From Pseudomonas bijieensis (GTDB taxonomy: Bacteria > Pseudomonadota > Gammaproteobacteria > Pseudomonadales > Pseudomonadaceae), in NCBI RefSeq assembly GCF_013347965.1, contig NZ_CP048810.1, positions 1,488,001 through 1,552,000 of the forward strand: a stretch of 64,000 nt of DNA, read 5' to 3'. Each line of letters begins with the position of its first letter. The stretch's first letter is position 1. Shown piece after piece: positions 9,588-18,160 of this stretch. Position numbers and translations under genes: made by a program. A model generated the notes under the pieces. That model saw only the letters and a program-made list of their open reading frames with translations, was not told the DNA's origin and did no database searches.

Positions 9588-10184
9588 ATGACCAGTCTGA
9601 AAGAACAACACACCGGCGGGCAACAGGCTCTCGTGCCGTTGCCCACGTGCACGCTGGCGGACTTAACTGACCTGCCTCGGGTGGGTTTTCGTGGTGCTCA
9701 CAGTGCCGCGTACTTGCAAGGTCGCCATTTCATTCTGCCGCACGCCCCTAATCGCGCCGAGGTCCAGACCGATGGTAGCCAAGTGGCGCGCCTGTCGCAG
9801 ACCGAATATCTGTTGCTGGGCAGCCTCGAAGACCAAGGCCAGCGCATTGCCGACGAAGAAGCCCGTTGGGAACTCGATCACCAAGCCAACTATCTGCTGC
9901 CTCGTCAGGACAGTCATGCCTGTTTCCAACTGACCGGAGAGCACCTGAGCGAAGTGATGGCCAAGCTCTGTGGGGTCGATCTGAGCCCGCAGGCGTTCGA
10001 TCCGGGGGCGGTGGCACAGACTTCGGCGGCCCGCATCAATGTGATCGTGATCAACTCCAGTACCGCGCAGCAGGCGAGTTTGCACATTCTGTGTGATCGG
10101 GCGTCGAAAGCGTATTTCCGGGAGGCTTTGCTGGACGCGATGGAGGAGTTTTCCGGGCAGGCAACGGATGGAACGACAGTCTGA
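9588..10184 (+). CDS. mgdD: N-methylglutamate dehydrogenase subunit D (sarcosine oxidase gamma-like)
   Basis: 198-residue SoxG-type subunit, distantly related to GcvT. It starts 3 bp after mgdC with GGAG upstream. Features include VARLSQTEYLLLGSLEDQG and PRQDSHACFQLTGEHLSEVMAKLCGVDL. It is the last gene of the purU-folD-mgdABCD operon. A small hairpin follows. Sequence conservation of this subunit is usually low, so the call rests on position as much as on motifs. Confidence 0.85.
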   Translation: MTSLKEQHTGGQQALVPLPTCTLADLTDLPRVGFRGAHSAAYLQGRHFILPHAPNRAEVQTDGSQVARLSQTEYLLLGSLEDQGQRIADEEARWELDHQANYLLPRQDSHACFQLTGEHLSEVMAKLCGVDLSPQAFDPGAVAQTSAARINVIVINSSTAQQASLHILCDRASKAYFREALLDAMEEFSGQATDGTTV

Positions 10185-10221
10185 CGCCAGGCAGAAACAA
10201 GACGAACTGGAAGCTTACTGC

Positions 10222-10243
10222 CCCCTCCAGGACAGAGGGGTTT
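10222..10243 (+). terminator. Weak hairpin after mgdD
   Basis: CCCCTC and GAGGGG form a 6-bp stem with a 7-base loop, followed by only three T. It is a possible end of the methylamine operon; the short U-tract makes it weak. Confidence 0.35.
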
Positions 10244-10288
10244 CCAGAATGACGCGACAAAAGGACCGCGGCCCTCTCACCCAACCAC

Positions 10289-11107
10289 CTAAATCACCGC
10301 CCGCAATTCCCGTGGCGACAGGCCGTAGTGTGAGCGAAAGCGCACTGCAAAACGCGAGGCCGAAGCGTAGCCGCTGGCGCCGGCAATTTCACCGATGGAA
10401 CGAGACGTGGTTTGCAACCATTGCAACGCCATTGCCAGTCGAACGCTTTCCAGAATATTCCTGAAACTGTCCCCCTCATTAGCCAGTTGGCGGCGCAACG
10501 TCGACTCCCCCAGGTTCAGGTGTTGGGCGACGCCAGCCACCGTCCAGTCGCTCTCCGGGCTGCTCATTACCAACTGCTGCACGCGCTCGCACAGTGGATC
10601 GTTGCGATCCATCAGCAGAGGTCCGGCCAAACCGCCGAGACCCAGGCTCAGAAGAACCGCCTCCCCGTAGTGTGTGCGCAATGCATCCGGGGCGCCCGCA
10701 TTGATGGCGGCCAATAACTGATCCCATGCCTGTGTGGTGTGCCTGTCCAGCGGGACACACAGATCTGTGTTCAGCGTTCTGTGGCGGCTGACGATCTGCT
10801 GTCGATAGCGGAGGTTGAAATTACGCAGTATCGAACTGGGAAAGGTCACTGCATCGGCGATGTAGTCACCTTGAGGACCAGGAAAATTTGAGATACCCAG
10901 TTCGTGTCCGGCCGGCATCAGTATCAGATGTCGCGGCCCGACACGCATCTCCCGGTCATCCCATTGCAGCAGTTTTTCCCCTTGGCGTACCCGACACAAG
11001 GTGGTCGCGAATATCGACACCCGCTGCAATGTATGGGGCTGTCGCGCCCGTATGACACACGCATCGACGACGCTCTCCCGGTGCTGCGTGCCAATACTTG
11101 GGTGCAT
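10289..11107 (-). CDS. AraC-family transcriptional regulator
   Basis: 272 residues. The C-terminal DNA-binding domain holds two helix-turn-helix units (WTVAGVAQHLNLGESTLRRQLANEG and RSIGEIAGASGYASASRFAVRFRSHYGLSPRELRAV). The N-terminal part (GEKLLQWDDREMRVGPRHLILMPAGHELGISNFPG) is a cupin-like sensor. It follows the PEBP gene by 3 bp on the same strand, so the two are probably co-transcribed. Target genes cannot be told from sequence. Confidence 0.9.
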   Translation of the reverse strand: MHPSIGTQHRESVVDACVIRARQPHTLQRVSIFATTLCRVRQGEKLLQWDDREMRVGPRHLILMPAGHELGISNFPGPQGDYIADAVTFPSSILRNFNLRYRQQIVSRHRTLNTDLCVPLDRHTTQAWDQLLAAINAGAPDALRTHYGEAVLLSLGLGGLAGPLLMDRNDPLCERVQQLVMSSPESDWTVAGVAQHLNLGESTLRRQLANEGDSFRNILESVRLAMALQWLQTTSRSIGEIAGASGYASASRFAVRFRSHYGLSPRELRAVI

Positions 11108-11110
11108 CGT

Positions 11111-11650
11111 TTAACGTCCGTAAGTTGAAGTGATGGTCGCTTTGGCCAAGGCGTTGGCATTGAGCATGTAGCCCACCAATGCACCACTGGCCTGGTTATC
11201 GAGGGGCAGCTTATCGACTTTCAACGCCCATACGGTGAATTGATAGCGATGTGGCTTATCCCCTACAGGTGGGCAAGCCCCACCAAATCCCGGTTGACCA
11301 TAATCGGTTCGCCCTTGTACCGCACCGGCAGGCAGGTTCGAACCGACCCCTCTTGGCAAACTCTTGGTTGAAGCCGGCAGGTTGACCACCGTCCAATGCC
11401 ACCAGCCACTGCCGGTCGGAGCATCGGGATCGTAGACGGTGACAGCATAACTTTTAGTACCCGCCGGGGCATTGCTCCAGGAAAGCTCGGGCGAAGTATT
11501 CCCCCCTTCACAACCGAACCCCTGGAACACCTCGCGACTGGTCAACGGGCGGTTTTCAGCAATGTCTTGGCTCGTCAGCGAGAAGTCGGCAGCGTGTCCA
11601 GCGAGGACAACGCCCATGGACAATACGGATAGAATTATTCTGGTGTTCAT
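11111..11650 (-). CDS. Exported PEBP / YbhB-YbcL-family protein
   Basis: 179 residues. A signal peptide (MNTRIILSVLSMGVVLAGHAA) precedes a phosphatidylethanolamine-binding-protein fold. Conserved parts are FGCEGGNTSPELSWSNAPAGTKSYAVTVYDPDAPTGSGWWHW and GFGGACPPVGDKPHRYQFTVWAL. The bacterial family is annotated 'Raf kinase inhibitor-like' but its substrate is unknown. It is periplasmic by prediction and lies directly upstream of the AraC gene. The stretch 11651-11803 holds nothing recognised. Confidence 0.9.
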   Translation of the reverse strand: MNTRIILSVLSMGVVLAGHAADFSLTSQDIAENRPLTSREVFQGFGCEGGNTSPELSWSNAPAGTKSYAVTVYDPDAPTGSGWWHWTVVNLPASTKSLPRGVGSNLPAGAVQGRTDYGQPGFGGACPPVGDKPHRYQFTVWALKVDKLPLDNQASGALVGYMLNANALAKATITSTYGR

Positions 11651-11803
11651 CGTGACCTCATTGAATCGGTGTGAAGCACGAGTCTAGAGAGCGCGCAGAA
11701 TGATTACTGTGCCGAAATGCTCGATCATTGTGCCGAAACGCTCGCACCGCTATAGAGCAGCAACGAATGGCCGGCACAGGTAGGCTTTTGCGCGCTCGTT
11801 GGG

Positions 11804-12733
11804 CTAACCTTGGCGCATTACGACCCATCGCCCCCAGCGCTGGCGAAACCACCCGTAGCCACTGACCAAGGCGATACCGCCCAGCACCAGCGTCGCACCC
11901 ACGATGAAGTTCGGCTCCAGCGGTTCGTCCAGCAGCCAGACGCCAAAGCCAATGCCGAACAACGGCGTCATGAACGACAGCACCCCCAGTTGCGAAGCGA
12001 GGTAGCGGCGCAGCAGGGAGAACCAGATCAGGAAGCTGGCGAAGGACACCAGCAACACCTGGAATGCCATGCTGGCGATGAGTTGCGGCGTAGGGTTGAT
12101 CGTCGTTTGCCCCAGAGCTGCCGACATGCCGATCAGCAGCAGCCCGGCGCCGATCAATTGATACAGCAGCGTCTGACTGGCGGGCAGATTCGTCAACCGC
12201 GAACAACGCACCGTCACCGTGGTTGCGCCCCACAGCGCGCCAGCCAACAAGCCCATGCCGTCACCGAGCAATGAGCTGCTGCTCGCCGCACCCGCCCCTC
12301 CACTGAAGGCAACCACGATCCCCGCGAATGCAACGGCAATGCCGAGCCATTGCGCCGGCTTGAGGCGTTCGCTCGGCAGTTTCCAGTGCAAGCCGAGGGC
12401 GGCGAACATCGGTGCGGTGTACAGGAAAATCACCATGTGTGAAGCCGTCGTATGACGCAGGCCTTCGCCTACCATCACGAACTCCAGGGCGAACAACAAC
12501 CCAACCAGCATGCCTGGGCGCCAACTGCCATCGGTCAGAGACAGGCGCTCACCCCGGGCCAACACCAAGAGCCAGACCAGTACCGCCGCGATGGCCGAGC
12601 GCACACCCAGTTGCAGCATCGGCGCCATGTCGGCGGCGCCGGCCTTGATTGCGACTTGCTGGAAACCCCAGATGGCACAGAGGCCAGTCATCAGGGCGCA
12701 GACCTGGCCATCCAGGGCGCGGCGGGTGGTCAT
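11804..12733 (-). CDS. DMT-superfamily (EamA) inner-membrane exporter
   Basis: 309 residues with ten predicted hydrophobic helices in two EamA halves (for example ALMTGLCAIWGFQQVAIKAG and FVMVGEGLRHTTASHMVIFLYTAPMFAAL). The ATG at 12733 follows AAGGA and gives MTTRRALDGQ; a 16-residue longer start is less likely. It is divergent from the AraC gene at 12842, a common arrangement for an exporter and its regulator. Substrate unknown; amino acids or metabolites are typical for the family. Confidence 0.9.
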   Translation of the reverse strand: MTTRRALDGQVCALMTGLCAIWGFQQVAIKAGAADMAPMLQLGVRSAIAAVLVWLLVLARGERLSLTDGSWRPGMLVGLLFALEFVMVGEGLRHTTASHMVIFLYTAPMFAALGLHWKLPSERLKPAQWLGIAVAFAGIVVAFSGGAGAASSSSLLGDGMGLLAGALWGATTVTVRCSRLTNLPASQTLLYQLIGAGLLLIGMSAALGQTTINPTPQLIASMAFQVLLVSFASFLIWFSLLRRYLASQLGVLSFMTPLFGIGFGVWLLDEPLEPNFIVGATLVLGGIALVSGYGWFRQRWGRWVVMRQG

Positions 12734-12797
12734 GGGAAGATCCTTGGGCAGAAATAGATGAAAGGATTGTCTGCCTGACACCTTTGCTGGATATAGT

Positions 12798-12825
12798 GAT
12801 TACCCGACAAGCCATCCCGGTAATC
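12798..12825. promoter_or_regulatory. Inverted repeat between exporter and AraC gene
   Basis: GATTACC and GGTAATC form a perfect 7-bp inverted repeat with a 14-bp spacer in the 108-bp divergent promoter region. It is a candidate operator for the adjacent AraC regulator, although AraC proteins more often use direct repeats. Confidence 0.4.
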
Positions 12826-12841
12826 CGCCATTGCGGTCGAT

Positions 12842-13636
12842 ATGCAGCCTCCAGCCCAACATCTGAAGATTCCTCCGTTCGACGCAGCCCTGCCCTCGCC
12901 GATTTTCTTTCGCAGCGCCTGCATGCCGGCCCATGCGACTTACCCCCGGCACAGGCATGCCTGGGGTGAGTTCGTCTACTCCTACAGCGGGGTGATGGAA
13001 ATCGAGATCGCCCAGCATCATTACCTGGCGCCACCGCAGTACGGCATCTGGCTGCCACCGGACATGGAACACGTGGGGTTCAATCGGCATGAGGCCTGCC
13101 ATTGTTCGTTGTACCTGGCCGCCGAACTGTGCGACGCACTGCCTGCCGTGCCCTGTGCGCTGACCTTGAGCCCGCTGATTCGCGCGTTGCTGGAAGAACT
13201 GCGCAGCGACCCGCCAAGCCAGCCACAGACGCCCGAACAGCAGCGTTTGTTGCAGGTGCTGGTGGACAAGCTGGCGCGGGCGCCCCATGCCGGCAGCTAC
13301 CTGCCGTCCTCGGATGATCCACTGCTGGGCCCCGTGCTGCGGGCCTTGGAGGCGAACCCCAGCGATCCGCGTTCCTTGCCGCAACTGGCCCGCGCCGCCA
13401 ACACCACCGAACGCACGTTGATGCGCCGGGCGCAACGGGACCTGGGCATGTCACTGGTGGAATGGCGCCAGCGCCTGAGAGTCATCGAAGCCCTGGCCCT
13501 GCTCGAACGTGGTCAGAGCGTGGAAACCATCGGCCTGGACCTGGGCTACAGCAGCGCCTCGGCATTCATCAGCATGTTTCGCAAGATGATGGGCACCACA
13601 CCGGATGAGTATCGGCGCAGGCACATGCCTGGATGA
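12842..13636 (+). CDS. AraC-family regulator, cupin sensor type
   Basis: 264 residues. An N-terminal cupin (HATYPRHRHAWGEFVYSYSG, LAPPQYGIWLPPDMEH) is followed by a two-helix-turn-helix AraC domain (SLPQLARAANTTERTLMRRAQRDLGMSLVEWRQRLR and ETIGLDLGYSSASAFISMFRKMMGTTPDEYRR). It is divergent from the DMT exporter at 12733, which it probably controls. REP DNA follows. Confidence 0.9.
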   Translation: MQPPAQHLKIPPFDAALPSPIFFRSACMPAHATYPRHRHAWGEFVYSYSGVMEIEIAQHHYLAPPQYGIWLPPDMEHVGFNRHEACHCSLYLAAELCDALPAVPCALTLSPLIRALLEELRSDPPSQPQTPEQQRLLQVLVDKLARAPHAGSYLPSSDDPLLGPVLRALEANPSDPRSLPQLARAANTTERTLMRRAQRDLGMSLVEWRQRLRVIEALALLERGQSVETIGLDLGYSSASAFISMFRKMMGTTPDEYRRRHMPG

Positions 13637-13656
13637 CGAGGGTGGTGCTGGGATTG

Positions 13657-13805
13657 CTATCGCGAGCAGGCTCGCTCCCACAGGGGGTCTTGGGTGTCCA
13701 TGAGTTTTGCGCTCACCGCAGGCTCGCTCCCACAGGGATTCTGGGATGTTCATGGATATTGAATTCACCGCAGATCCACTGTGGGAGCGAGCCTGCTCGC
13801 GATGG
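13657..13805. repeat. REP cluster overlapping the end of the ArsR gene
   Basis: Three REP cores (GCGAGCAGGCTCGCTCCCAC at 13663, a half unit near 13719, and the inverted form at about 13781-13803). The rightmost unit overlaps the last codons of the ArsR-type gene. Confidence 0.85.
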
Positions 13806-14520
13806 CGCCAGTGGGTTTGACCTCGATTTCGGCACTGATCCCAAACCGCCCCGCCATCTCCCTGCGGCCACTGGCCGTCAACCCCAGCGCCCGGCTGTCC
13901 AGGTCCTGGATCACCCATTTGCGCTTGATCGCCACTTGCAGCAACGCTGCGCCCAAGGCTCCGCCCAGGTGCGGGCGGCGCATGCTCCAGTCCAGGCAGG
14001 GACAGGCGAATCGGCGGCGTTGCGTGGCGAGGTGCTGGACATCGACGCCCAATCCCTCGAATAGCGCCTCGCCGGATTCACTCAATCGATAGCCCTCGCC
14101 CTCCAACGCCACCAGCCACCCGGCCTCGATCATCCGGTCATGCAGGCGCACCGCCAAGGTGCCGGCCATGTGGTCGTAGCAGGTGCGGGCGAATTGCAGG
14201 CGATCCGGTGTACGCGGCGTGAAGGTCGGCGTGGCGCCCTGGCCGATCACCATCAACGCCTCCAGTGCCTGGGCGACGCGCGGGTCCGCGAGGCTGTAGT
14301 AACGATGACGGCCCTGGACGTGCAGGCGCACCAAGACCATTTGCTTGAGTTTCGCCAGATGGGCACTGGCAGTCGAGGCGCTGACCTCGGCGATGCTCGC
14401 CAACTCGGTACTGGTGCGGGCATGGCCGTCCATCAGTGCACACAGCATTCGGGTGCGGGCCGGCTCGGCAATGGCCGCGGCCACCTGGGACACGCCCAGA
14501 TCATGCTGCTCTGCGTTCAT
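13765..14520 (-). CDS. ArsR-family winged-helix regulator
   Basis: 251 residues. The N-terminal ArsR domain (EPARTRMLCALMDGHARTSTELASIAEVSASTASAHLAKLKQ) is followed by a longer C-terminal region with FACPCLDWSMRRPHLGGALGAALL. That region has a Cys-x-Cys pair and is seen in a subgroup of Pseudomonas ArsR-like proteins. GGAG precedes the ATG. The final 12-15 residues (AIASRLAPTVDLR) are encoded by a REP element, so the natural C-terminus was probably a little shorter and was altered by REP insertion. Signal and targets are unknown. Confidence 0.88.
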   Translation of the reverse strand: MNAEQHDLGVSQVAAAIAEPARTRMLCALMDGHARTSTELASIAEVSASTASAHLAKLKQMVLVRLHVQGRHRYYSLADPRVAQALEALMVIGQGATPTFTPRTPDRLQFARTCYDHMAGTLAVRLHDRMIEAGWLVALEGEGYRLSESGEALFEGLGVDVQHLATQRRRFACPCLDWSMRRPHLGGALGAALLQVAIKRKWVIQDLDSRALGLTASGRREMAGRFGISAEIEVKPTGAIASRLAPTVDLR

Positions 14521-14579
14521 ATTTCGCTCCTCGACGAATCAAGCCATGCATCGACTGGAGATAGTAGCAACAGAGCCTT

Positions 14580-14921
14580 TCAATCGTCTCGGGTCAGGAC
14601 TTCCAGCAACTCGATTTCAAAGATGAGGTTGGCATTGGGCTTGATGTGAGCGCCCATGGATCGTTCACCGTAGGCCAGGTGCGCCGGTACCAGCAGCTTG
14701 CGCTTGCCACCGACTTTCATACCCATCAGGCCCAGGTCCCAGCCCTTGATGACGCGACCGGTGCCGATCACACACTGGAAAGGTTTGCCGCGGCTGTAGG
14801 ACGAGTCGAATTCGGTGCCGTCTTCAAGGGTGCCGCGATATTGGGTGGTAATCAGCGCACCTTTGACTACGCTTTTTCCGTCGCCCTGTTCCAGGTCAAT
14901 AATTTGCAGTTCTTCGTTCAT
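14580..14921 (-). CDS. FKBP-type peptidyl-prolyl cis-trans isomerase
   Basis: 113 residues, starting MNEELQIIDLEQGDGK. This is a single FKBP domain (LEDGTEFDSSYSRGKPFQCVIGTGRVIKGWDLGLMGMKVGGKRKLLVPAHLAYGER) with no signal peptide, so it is cytoplasmic. Longer upstream readings add unrelated sequence and were not used. It catalyses prolyl isomerisation in protein folding. It stands alone between the ArsR gene and the protease gene. Confidence 0.93.
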   Translation of the reverse strand: MNEELQIIDLEQGDGKSVVKGALITTQYRGTLEDGTEFDSSYSRGKPFQCVIGTGRVIKGWDLGLMGMKVGGKRKLLVPAHLAYGERSMGAHIKPNANLIFEIELLEVLTRDD

Positions 14922-15066
14922 GGCGTATCGCTCTTGTGATCCAGGCGCGGGTTTTTCGCAGAAATCAGGACGCATGGCAAACGTTGTCTGCCATGCAGCA
15001 GGGAACCGCGAAGGACTCTTCGGTTCACATGGGTATCGACCCTGCATTTCAGATAAGGATTTTCTG

Positions 15067-16128
15067 ATGATCGACTCTCGCCCGCTCCACGGTTTCATTC
15101 CTCCCTACATTCTCAATCGCATCATCGCCCACGGCTCCGAACAGCAACGCTCCAGCGCCCTCGGCACCTTGACCCACGTGCGCAGCCTGCGGCACAACCC
15201 CGGTCCGCCCAGCACCCCGCCCGTCGCCGCGGCGCTGCCCAAGCCCGGCAAGGCCGGACACCCACAGCGCAGCGTGCATGACGCTCAAAACACCATGGAG
15301 CTGCCCGGCCAGCCGGTACGCCTGGAAGGCCAACAGGCCAGTGGTGACCCGGCCGTGGACGAAGCCTACGATGCCCTCGGTGCCACCTATGATTTTTTCT
15401 GGAAAATCCTGGGGCGCGACTCCATCGACAACAAGGGCTTTGCCCTGGTGGGCAGCGTGCATTATGGCCAAGGCTATGAAAACGCCTTCTGGAACGGCGC
15501 GCAGATGGTATTCGGCGACGGCGATGGCGAAATTTTCCAGCGTTTCACCCGCTCCCTGGACGTGGTCGCCCACGAGTTGGCCCATGGCGTCACCGAAAGC
15601 GAGGCCGGGTTGATCTACGCCAACCAGTCCGGGGCGCTAAACGAATCCATCTCCGATGTGTTCGGTGTGCTGGTCAAGCAGTTCGTGCTCGAACAGACCG
15701 CCGACCAGGCCGACTGGCTGATCGGCGCCGACCTGCTCACCGACAAGATCAACGGCGACGGCCTGCGCAGCATGTCCAACCCCGGTAGCGCCTACGACGA
15801 TCCGTTGCTGGGCAAAGACCCGCAACCGTCACACATGCGCGAATTCGTCATTACCCGTGAAGACAACGGCGGCGTGCACATCAACTCCGGCATCCCCAAC
15901 CGGGCCTTTTATCTGGTGGCGACCACGCTGGGCGGATTTGCCTGGGAAAAGGCCGGCCGGATCTGGTATGAAACCTTGTGCGACAGAAGACTGCCCAACG
16001 ACGCGTCCTTCAGTACCTTCGCCCGCTTGACCGTCGAGCATGCCCGCCAGCGCTTCGGCACGCGGGAAGTACAAGCGGTGCAGAACGGCTGGGCCCAGGT
16101 TGGCGTCGACCTGACACAGGAGAGCTGA
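15067..16128 (+). CDS. Protealysin-like M4 metalloprotease
   Basis: 353 residues. Thermolysin-family zinc protease with HELAH at 169-173 (zinc ligands and catalytic Glu), the third ligand Glu193 in GALNESISDVFG, and the catalytic His271 in GGVHINSGIPNRAF. There is no signal peptide. It starts with the short protealysin-type propeptide, recognised by the PPYIL motif (residues 12-16). AAGGA precedes the ATG. The stop overlaps the start of the next gene (ATGA), which encodes an emfourin-like inhibitor. Proteases of this group have been linked to bacterial invasion of eukaryotic cells and actin cleavage; that role is not shown here. Confidence 0.93.
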   Translation: MIDSRPLHGFIPPYILNRIIAHGSEQQRSSALGTLTHVRSLRHNPGPPSTPPVAAALPKPGKAGHPQRSVHDAQNTMELPGQPVRLEGQQASGDPAVDEAYDALGATYDFFWKILGRDSIDNKGFALVGSVHYGQGYENAFWNGAQMVFGDGDGEIFQRFTRSLDVVAHELAHGVTESEAGLIYANQSGALNESISDVFGVLVKQFVLEQTADQADWLIGADLLTDKINGDGLRSMSNPGSAYDDPLLGKDPQPSHMREFVITREDNGGVHINSGIPNRAFYLVATTLGGFAWEKAGRIWYETLCDRRLPNDASFSTFARLTVEHARQRFGTREVQAVQNGWAQVGVDLTQES

Positions 16129-16451
16129 TGAAAACCCTTCCAGACCTCGACGACAAGGCCGTGGTACGGCTGTCCCGCCAGGGCGGCGTGGCCGCCATCC
16201 ACGCGCTGACCCGACCACGGGAAATCGAGTTCGCCCAGTGCGACCTCGACCAGCGCATACGTATCTGCTCGGTGCTGGAGGGCTGCCTGCCGCTGACCTC
16301 CTCCACGCCTGGGCGCGGCGACCAGCGGTTTTTCCAGATCGAGGTGCGCTATCGCGCCAACGACCAGGACGACGAAATGGTGCTGCAGGTGCCCGAGGAC
16401 CAGGCACCCGGCGAACTCGTTCACCTTTGGGACAAAGGCGAAGTGCTCTGA
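16128..16451 (+). CDS. Emfourin-like inhibitor of protealysin
   Basis: 107-residue cytoplasmic protein overlapping the protease gene by 4 bp. The core VVRLSRQGGVAAIHALTRPREIEFAQ and the acidic DQDDEMVLQVPEDQAPGELVHLWD agree with the small proteins encoded next to protealysins that bind and block them (emfourins). The tight coupling fits production of protease and inhibitor together, holding the enzyme silent inside the cell. The function is taken from family and context. Confidence 0.8.
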   Translation: MKTLPDLDDKAVVRLSRQGGVAAIHALTRPREIEFAQCDLDQRIRICSVLEGCLPLTSSTPGRGDQRFFQIEVRYRANDQDDEMVLQVPEDQAPGELVHLWDKGEVL

Positions 16452-16454
16452 GAT

Positions 16455-16763
16455 TTAACGTGTGGCCGGAACGATCTTGACGATGGCGCCGGACACGGTT
16501 TCGATCAGCAGGTACTTGTCGTCGATCTGCACCCATTGCTGCTCTTTTGTCGGCTGCTCGAGTTTTTTCTGTTTCCAGTCTTTCATGGCTCTGTCCGCGC
16601 GCTGGTAGTCCGCCGGTACCCGGTCATTCTCCACCAGCCGACGGCCATTGCTCGGCGAATGCTCCAGGGCGTCTCCGGTTTTCTCGACCGCCTGCGCAAC
16701 AGGCCCAAGGGCTCCGAGGCCGGCGATCAGGACCAGACTGGCGATCAGGGTGGGTTTGCGCAT
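16455..16763 (-). CDS. RcnB-like periplasmic protein
   Basis: 102 residues. The signal peptide (MRKPTLIASLVLIAGLGALGPVAQA) is followed by a charged linker and an RcnB-type module (VPADYQRADRAMKDWKQKKLEQPTKEQQWVQIDDKYLLIETVSGAIVKIV). RcnB family proteins act in the periplasm in metal homeostasis or envelope functions. GGAG precedes the ATG. It converges with the emfourin gene with a 3-bp gap. Confidence 0.8.
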   Translation of the reverse strand: MRKPTLIASLVLIAGLGALGPVAQAVEKTGDALEHSPSNGRRLVENDRVPADYQRADRAMKDWKQKKLEQPTKEQQWVQIDDKYLLIETVSGAIVKIVPATR

Positions 16764-16862
16764 AGAAAAAACTCCAGTTATTCAAGGGACTGAAGCTGGG
16801 ACTTCGCGGGCGGCGAATCATTCCCTTTACTGCAACGACTGAAGCTGGGAGCCCGCCATCCC

Positions 16863-16998
16863 CCGTGGCGAGGAGCTTGCTCCCGCTGGGCTGCGCAGCA
16901 GCCCCAATCCAGGCGACGCGGTCATCCAGTGATATGGCTCTCACCGGGTTTACGACTGCTGCGCAGCCGAGCGGGAGCAAGCTCCCTCGCCACGGGTC
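16863..16998. repeat. REP-type long inverted repeat
   Basis: GTGGCGAGGAGCTTGCTCCC ... CTGCGCAGCAG and, about 90 bp on, the inverted complement (CTGCTGCGCAG ... GGGAGCAAGCTCCCTCGCCAC). This is the second REP family in this genome. It fills most of the 289-bp gap before alkC. Confidence 0.85.
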
Positions 16999-17052
16999 GC
17001 GCATGGCATAGTGACGAGCCTGGAACTACAACACTCGCCGGACGCCCTCTCT

Positions 17053-18153
17053 ATGAGCACCACCACCTCCTCCCCTGCCCTCAAGGAAATCTTCAACAGC
17101 GCCCGCCTGGAGCACATCGCCGGCGAAATGCGAGCGGTGTATCCGGCATTCGACGCCAAGGCGTTCTTGCACATGGCCAACGACGGGCTGGCCCAATTGT
17201 CGGTGATGCAGCGCATGGCCCGAGTCAGTGAATGCCTGCATGCGGTGCTGCCCCTCGATTATGAAGCGTCGCTGGAGGTGTTGCGCGCCGTGGCCCCGCG
17301 CCTGAACAGCATGTTCGTCAGTATGTTCCTGCCTCACTACGTAGCGTCTTACGGCCGGCATCGCTTCGACGTGTCGTTGGACGCACTCAAGTATTTCACC
17401 CGGTTCGGCTCCTCGGAGTTCGCCGTGCGGCACTTCCTGCGCGACGACTTGGAACGCACCCTCAAGGTCATGCACGGCTGGGCGCTGGACGCCAACGAGC
17501 ACGTACGTCGCCTGGCCAGCGAAGGCAGCCGGCCACGCTTGCCATGGTCGTTTCACCTGGAGCCGATCCAGGCCAACCCTGACCTCACCGCCACGATCCT
17601 CGACACGCTCAAGGCCGACGACAGCCTTTATGTACGCAAATCGGTGGCCAACCACCTCAACGACGTCACCAAGCAGCATCCGGACTGGGTGCTGGACCGG
17701 ATCGAAGGCTGGCCTCTGCAAGACCGCCATACGGCGTGGATCGCCCGACATGCCCTGCGTAGCCTGATCAAACAAGGCAACCTCAGGGCACTGGGCATCA
17801 TCGGGGTGGGCGGCAAGGCGCAGGTCCAGGTACTGGATTTGCAGGTGACGCCTGCGGTGATTCGCTTGGGGGAACAGGTCACGCTGTCCTTCAAGGTGCA
17901 ATCAACCCTTGAACAGAGCCAGCGCCTGGTGATCGACTACGCCGTCGACTACGTGAAAGCCTCGGGCGGCACCTCGGCCAAAGTCTTCAAGCTCAAGACC
18001 TTCGACCTGCCCGCCCGGGGCTGCGTCAACCTCAGTCGCTCCCAACACATTCGCGAGCTGACCACCCGCAAGCATTACGCGGGCCGGCATGCCGTGCACC
18101 TGCTGGTCAACGGCGAGCGAATGGGTAGCACGGCGTTCGATATCGTCCCCTGA
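17053..18153 (+). CDS. alkC: DNA alkylation repair glycosylase with HEAT repeats
   Basis: 366 residues from ATG 17053 (MSTTTSSPALKEIFN); a GTG at 17011 is an alternative. The alpha-helical HEAT-like body (about 10-250) carries LKEIFN, the conserved EGSRPRLPWSFHLEPI, DDSLYVRKSVANHLNDVTKQHPDWV and TAWIARHALRSLIKQGN. These are hallmarks of AlkC, which removes cationic N-alkyl bases (such as 3-methyladenine) without flipping them. The C-terminal 110 residues (VQVLDLQVTPAVIRLGEQVTLSFKVQST onward) form an immunoglobulin-like domain, as in the subgroup of AlkC known from pseudomonads. It converges with the MHYT gene, 7 bp apart. Confidence 0.88.
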   Translation: MSTTTSSPALKEIFNSARLEHIAGEMRAVYPAFDAKAFLHMANDGLAQLSVMQRMARVSECLHAVLPLDYEASLEVLRAVAPRLNSMFVSMFLPHYVASYGRHRFDVSLDALKYFTRFGSSEFAVRHFLRDDLERTLKVMHGWALDANEHVRRLASEGSRPRLPWSFHLEPIQANPDLTATILDTLKADDSLYVRKSVANHLNDVTKQHPDWVLDRIEGWPLQDRHTAWIARHALRSLIKQGNLRALGIIGVGGKAQVQVLDLQVTPAVIRLGEQVTLSFKVQSTLEQSQRLVIDYAVDYVKASGGTSAKVFKLKTFDLPARGCVNLSRSQHIRELTTRKHYAGRHAVHLLVNGERMGSTAFDIVP

Positions 18154-18160
18154 GGGTGCC

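Noticed and set aside
5133..10184. Plain sarcosine oxidase operon (soxBDAG)
   Set aside because: The gene order fits, but linkage to gmaS and an MgsA-like amidotransferase and the loss of zinc ligands in the delta-like subunit favour N-methylglutamate dehydrogenase. Not fully excluded.
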